Assembly: GCA_964613675.1 (NCBI GenBank)
Contig: CAZTIH010000094.1
Coordinates: 1-10,373, forward strand
Length of the DNA: 10,373 bases
Origin: DAIUCA01 sp964613675
GTDB lineage: Bacteria > Pseudomonadota > Gammaproteobacteria > Competibacterales > Competibacteraceae
Direction: 5' to 3'
This document shows, one piece after another, positions 7,513 through 10,373 of this stretch. Positions within the stretch are counted from its first letter, which is position 1; each line of letters starts with the position of its first letter. The notes beneath the pieces were generated by a model that had not been told where the DNA came from, did not search any database, and saw only the letters and a list, made by a program, of their open reading frames with translations. The translations under genes were made by a program, and so were the position numbers.

Positions 7513-8601
7513 TTAAGAAGAATGGCCATGTCGTTGGGCGAACGACTGCATAAATTCGACTAATGCCGTGACCGACGATTCGGAAACTGCGTTGTACAAA
7601 CTCGCTCGGATGCCACCCACCACCCGATGTCCCTTCAAATTAAGTAACCCCGCCGCCTTCGCTTCTTGCAAAAAAGCGCCTTCAAGTTCGGGTTGGGTCA
7701 ACCGCCACGTCACATTCATCCAAGAACGGTACGGCGTTGCAATGGTGTTGCGGTAGAGCGTTGAACGGTCAATCGCTGCGTAGAGCTGTGCCGCTTTGCG
7801 TTGATTGATCTCAGCCATCGCCGCTAGTCCTCCCTGTTGCTTAATCCACTTCAACACCAATCCCATCACATACCACGAGAACGTCGTCGGCGTGTTCAAC
7901 ATGGATTGCTGGTCGAGTTGCTGGGCGTAATTCGCAATGGTCGGCGTGATCGGTAAAGCCCGTCCCAACAAATCCCGTCGCACAATCACCACCGTCACCC
8001 CCGCCGGCCCCAGATTTTTCTGTGCCCCCGCGTAAATCAACCCAAAGCGCGTCACATCCAAGGGGCGTGACAGAAATGTCGAGGACATATCCGCCACCAA
8101 CGGCACCGATACCTGGGGAATTTCGTGGATTTCGATCCCCTCAATCGTTTCGTTGGGGGTGTAGTGAAAATAACTGGCCGTCGAACGCAACGACCAAGTT
8201 TCAAAGGGCGGGACGGTGGTGTACTCACTCGTTTTGCCAGAAGCTACGACCTGAATATCGCCATAACGCTGGGCTTCTGCGATGGCTTTCCGAGACCAAT
8301 AACCCGAATCGAGATAGTCCGCTTGCCCCGTCGCGCCCAAGAGATTCATGGGAACAAACGCAAACTGGCCCGTCGCACCCCCTTGAAGCCACAACACCGC
8401 GTAATCATCGGGAATCTGGAGAAGCTCCCGCAAATCCGCTTCGAGATGCGCCGCGAGTTCCGAAAACGCCGCCCCCCGATGGCTGACCTCCATTACCGAA
8501 CACCCCTGGTTGGCCCAGTCCAGCAATTCGCTTTGAACCTGCTCCAGTACCTCAGTGGGAAGGGCCGCCGGACCGGGGGAAAAATTATGTAAACGCGCCA
8601 T
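7513..8601 (-). CDS. serC: Phosphoserine aminotransferase SerC
   Basis: SerC is a pyridoxal-phosphate enzyme that converts 3-phosphohydroxypyruvate plus glutamate to phosphoserine, the second step of serine synthesis; in many gammaproteobacteria it also acts in pyridoxine synthesis. The 362-residue length equals that of E. coli SerC. Family landmarks are NFSPGPAALP at the N-terminus, VMEVSHRG, the GGATGQFAFVPMNLLG loop, HYTPNETIEGIEI, SSTFLSRPLDVTRFGLIYAGAQKNLGPAG with the cofactor-binding Lys at 195, NTPTTFSWYVMGLVLKW, and GHRVVGGIRASLYNAV near the C-terminus. The gene appears complete. Its ATG has a modest upstream AGAG, and a TATAAT lies about 30 bases upstream. It is the first gene of the minus-strand block and is followed after 15 bases by response-regulator paralogue C, an unusual partner for an amino-acid enzyme. 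Confidence 0.97.
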   Translation of the reverse strand: MARLHNFSPGPAALPTEVLEQVQSELLDWANQGCSVMEVSHRGAAFSELAAHLEADLRELLQIPDDYAVLWLQGGATGQFAFVPMNLLGATGQADYLDSGYWSRKAIAEAQRYGDIQVVASGKTSEYTTVPPFETWSLRSTASYFHYTPNETIEGIEIHEIPQVSVPLVADMSSTFLSRPLDVTRFGLIYAGAQKNLGPAGVTVVIVRRDLLGRALPITPTIANYAQQLDQQSMLNTPTTFSWYVMGLVLKWIKQQGGLAAMAEINQRKAAQLYAAIDRSTLYRNTIATPYRSWMNVTWRLTQPELEGAFLQEAKAAGLLNLKGHRVVGGIRASLYNAVSESSVTALVEFMQSFAQRHGHSS

Positions 8602-8632
8602 AGTCTCTACAAAGTAGTGATAAATGGTTTTG

Positions 8633-8656
8633 ATTATAGCGAAGGCTGCGTGTCAA
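8633..8656 (-). promoter_or_regulatory. Candidate serC promoter (consensus -10, badly spaced -35-like hexamer)
   Basis: On the minus strand a perfect TATAAT occupies 8638-8633, placing a transcription start near 8626, about 25 bases before the serC ATG. A perfect TTGACA lies at 8656-8651, but only 12 bases separate them instead of the usual 16-18. At the normal distance I see only the poor hexamer ACAAAT. The -10 is therefore likely to be real, with either an activator-dependent promoter or a chance TTGACA. Confidence 0.42.
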
Positions 8657-8695
8657 TTTGTGCACTCATTCACAAAAAATGTTGCCCTGCACAAA
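8657..8695. repeat. 8-base inverted repeat in the serC/prmB divergent region
   Basis: TTTGTGCA at 8657-8664 and its exact reverse complement TGCACAAA at 8688-8695 flank a 23-base AT-rich spacer. The left arm abuts the TTGACA upstream of serC. It could be a split operator for a regulator acting on the divergent genes. It is not followed by a T-run, so it does not look like a terminator. Arms of 8 bases can occur by chance in AT-rich DNA. Confidence 0.3.
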
Positions 8696-8760
8696 ATATA
8701 GCGGAAAAACCGCCGTTTCAGACGACATCTCCTTATATTAAATGCCCACTTCATTCCAAA

Positions 8761-8766
8761 AGGGGA
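8761..8766 (+). promoter_or_regulatory. Ribosome-binding site fixing the TTG start of prmB
   Basis: AGGGGA lies 7 bases before the TTG at 8774-8776, and the reading from that TTG matches the N-terminus of PrmB. The nearby GTG at 8770 is out of frame. This decides for a TTG start. Confidence 0.6.
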
Positions 8767-8773
8767 ACCGTGC

Positions 8774-9687
8774 TTGATTCACCGAAATGAGATTGTCGCC
8801 CTCCGCACCCTTCGCGATTTTATTCGCTACGCCGCCAGCTTGATGGAGGCGAACGACGTGCATTTAGGCCACGGCACCGATAATCCTATCGACGAAGCCG
8901 CCGCCCNNNNNNNNNNGCCCTCGTGCTCCACGCCGTCCACCTCACGCCCCCCCTCCACGATGCGTATCTACCGTCCCGCCTCACCCCCAGCGAATGCGAT
9001 GCCATTGTCGAGCTGCTCACCCGACGGATTCGCGACCGCGTGCCCCTCGCCTATTTGACGAATGTGGCGTGGTTCGCGGGACTGCCGTTTTATGTGGACG
9101 AACGGGTTCTGATCCCCCGTTCCCCTCTCGCCGAACTCATCCAACAACAGTTCGCCCCCTACCTCCCTCATGCACCGCAAACGATTTTGGATGTAGGCAC
9201 TGGCTCGGGGTGCATTGGAATTGCGTGCGCCAAAGCGTTTCCCGACGCCCAAATCACCCTATGCGATGTGGACGACGACGCCCTCGCCGTAGCGGAACTC
9301 AATGTGGATCAATTCGCGGGGGACACTCACATAGAGATCGTCAAATCCGACCTATTTGCCGCATTGGACGGTGAACGGTTTGATTTAATCGTGAGCAATC
9401 CGCCCTACGTCAGCGAAGACGAGTTTGAAGATCTTCCCGACGAATACGACTACGAACCCCGTGTGGCGCTCGCGGCGGGCGAAACGGGATTGGATGTAGT
9501 TCACCGCATTTTGAAAGACGCTAAACATCACCTCACCGAACGGGGATACCTCATCGTCGAGGTGGGAGGCAGTCAACCCGCCCTCGAAGCGGCGTATCCC
9601 GAGGTGCCGTTCCACTGGCTCGACTTTGAACACGGCGGCGACGGCGTGTTTTTACTTTCCGCCGAAACTGTGAACCAATGGTTTTAG
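8774..9687 (+). CDS. prmB: Ribosomal protein uL3 glutamine N5-methyltransferase PrmB, interrupted by an assembly gap
   Basis: PrmB uses S-adenosylmethionine to methylate a Gln of ribosomal protein L3. The gene lies in two frames around the N run: 8774-8906 gives the N-terminus (LRDFIRYAASLMEANDVHLG, then HGTDNPIDEAAA) and 8917-9687 gives the rest. Both halves match PrmB: VPLAYLTNVAWFAGLPFYVD, ERVLIPRSPLAELI, the SAM-binding DVGTGSG (135-141 of the rejoined protein), the catalytic NPPY (204-207), and the family ending WLDFEHGGDGVFLL. PRSP after the substrate-recognition domain points to PrmB rather than the release-factor enzyme PrmC. Collapsing the N run and a 4-base overlap gives one 299-residue frame (E. 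coli 310), so I regard the gene as intact in the organism. It starts at TTG with AGGGGA upstream, and its last 10 bases overlap the next gene. Confidence 0.93.
8907..8916. other. Run of ten N (assembly gap)
   Basis: Ten consecutive undetermined bases, a common fixed placeholder length, so the true gap size is not known. The left flank ends in GCCC and the right flank begins with GCCC, suggesting the flanks overlap and nothing is missing. Confidence 0.98.
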
Positions 9688-10373
9688 CACGCGCTTTTTG
9701 GGTCACCGGCCCACAGCAAGGCGCGATTTTGCCCGTCAATTTACGTCCCCTTGGCAACGGCGATGTCTTGCTCCGAACCCTGTTTAGTGGAATCAGTCGC
9801 GGGACGGAGGCGTTGGTGTGGCGAAACCAGGTGCCCCGTTCCCAGTTCGAGGTCATGCGCGCCCCATTTCAGGAGGGCGAGTTTCCGTTCCCGGTGAAAT
9901 ACGGTTACTGCAACGTCGCGCACATCGAGGACGGCCCCCCCGAACTCGTCGGCAAGCGGGCATTTTGTCTCTACCCCCACCAAACCCATTTCGTCGTCCC
10001 TCAAAACCGCCTCACGCTCCTGCCCGACCGCCTTCCTTCCCGCCGCGCCCTCCTCGCCGCTAACCTCGAAACCGCTATCAACGGACTGTGGGATAGCGAA
10101 ATTCAGTTGGGGGACCGCGTTGCCGTGATTGGAGGAGGCGTTGTAGGGGGACTGGTGGCGTGGTTGTGCGGCCAAATTCCCGGCGTCTCCGTAACCCTCA
10201 TCGACCGTCAACCCCACCGCCAACGCCTGGCAACAGCGATCAATGTAGATTTTGCGCTGGCAGACACCCCGTTATCGGCTCAATACGACCTCATTTTTCA
10301 CGCCAGCGGCAGTGAAGCCGGCCTCCAACGCGCCCTTGGCGCGAGTGGCTGCGTGGCGGAGGGCCGCGACATG
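9678..10373 (+). CDS. Zinc-type (MDR) alcohol dehydrogenase-like protein, 3' end outside window
   Basis: Starting at ATG 9678, which overlaps the end of prmB by 10 bases in another frame, 232 codons are open to the window edge. This suggests translational coupling; there is no good separate ribosome-binding site. The N-terminal half resembles the GroES-like catalytic domain of medium-chain dehydrogenases of the SRGTE type (LLRTLFSGISRGTEALVW; EVMRAPFQEGEFPFPVKYGY). A Rossmann fold follows with GGGVVG at 152-157 and an acidic strand end (VTLIDRQ). I recognise this as the set usually labelled zinc-binding alcohol dehydrogenase, about 320 residues, whose substrate is not established to my knowledge. 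The usual Cys/His catalytic-zinc ligands are not obvious in the visible part, so reductase activity without zinc is possible. About 90 residues are expected beyond the window. Confidence 0.8.
   Translation, partial: MVLARAFWVTGPQQGAILPVNLRPLGNGDVLLRTLFSGISRGTEALVWRNQVPRSQFEVMRAPFQEGEFPFPVKYGYCNVAHIEDGPPELVGKRAFCLYPHQTHFVVPQNRLTLLPDRLPSRRALLAANLETAINGLWDSEIQLGDRVAVIGGGVVGGLVAWLCGQIPGVSVTLIDRQPHRQRLATAINVDFALADTPLSAQYDLIFHASGSEAGLQRALGASGCVAEGRDM

Noticed and set aside
8022..8592. Two plus-strand frames of about 155 codons opposite serC
   Set aside because: SerC is unambiguous on the minus strand; these frames are compositionally odd shadows.
9741..10223. 160-codon minus-strand reading frame opposite the dehydrogenase
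   Set aside because: The plus strand encodes a clear MDR dehydrogenase with family motifs; this is a shadow frame.
1..10373. CRISPR arrays, tRNA or rRNA genes
   Set aside because: No regularly spaced repeats and no tRNA- or rRNA-like sequence were seen on either strand.

Overview
The window looks like ordinary chromosome from a gammaproteobacterium of moderate GC content. The Mfd, SerC and PrmB proteins follow the E. coli proteins closely in length and motif order, and PrmB is mainly a beta/gammaproteobacterial enzyme. I cannot name a genus. A run of ten N inside prmB shows this is a draft or scaffolded assembly.

Layout. Bases 1-249 hold the 3' end of a plus-strand gene encoding a Gln/Leu-rich helical protein of unknown function. 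It converges on a minus-strand block reading right to left: serC (8601-7513), three paralogous response-regulator genes (7497-6358, 6302-5643, 5539-4511), mfd (4455-997, TTG start) and a small exported protein (927-352). Gaps between these genes are 15, 55, 103, 55 and 69 bases and I see no convincing terminator between them, so they may form one operon or two overlapping ones. A divergent control region (8602-8773) separates serC from a plus-strand pair: prmB (8774-9687, TTG start, broken by the N run) and a zinc-type alcohol dehydrogenase-like gene that overlaps its end by 10 bases and runs off the window.

The unusual part is the response-regulator trio. All three have an N-terminal receiver domain and no DNA-binding or recognised enzymatic output domain. 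The first and third carry a long, Ala/Gln/Glu-rich helical region of about 180-220 residues and finish with a Gly-rich hydrophobic segment at the extreme C-terminus, so they look like tail-anchored membrane response regulators. The middle one has lost the phosphoacceptor Asp (Asn54) and the conserved Lys (Ile107), lacks the membrane tail, and has an interior stretch that reads more like the family in another frame. A plausible but unproven picture is two phosphorylatable membrane-tethered receivers and one decoy or adaptor receiver, able to associate through their helical regions. No histidine kinase is present in the window.

The rest is housekeeping: serine/pyridoxal phosphate biosynthesis (SerC), transcription-coupled repair (Mfd) and ribosomal protein uL3 methylation (PrmB). 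The N run in prmB is probably an assembly artefact. The flanks share a 4-base overlap, and collapsing it restores a continuous 299-residue PrmB.
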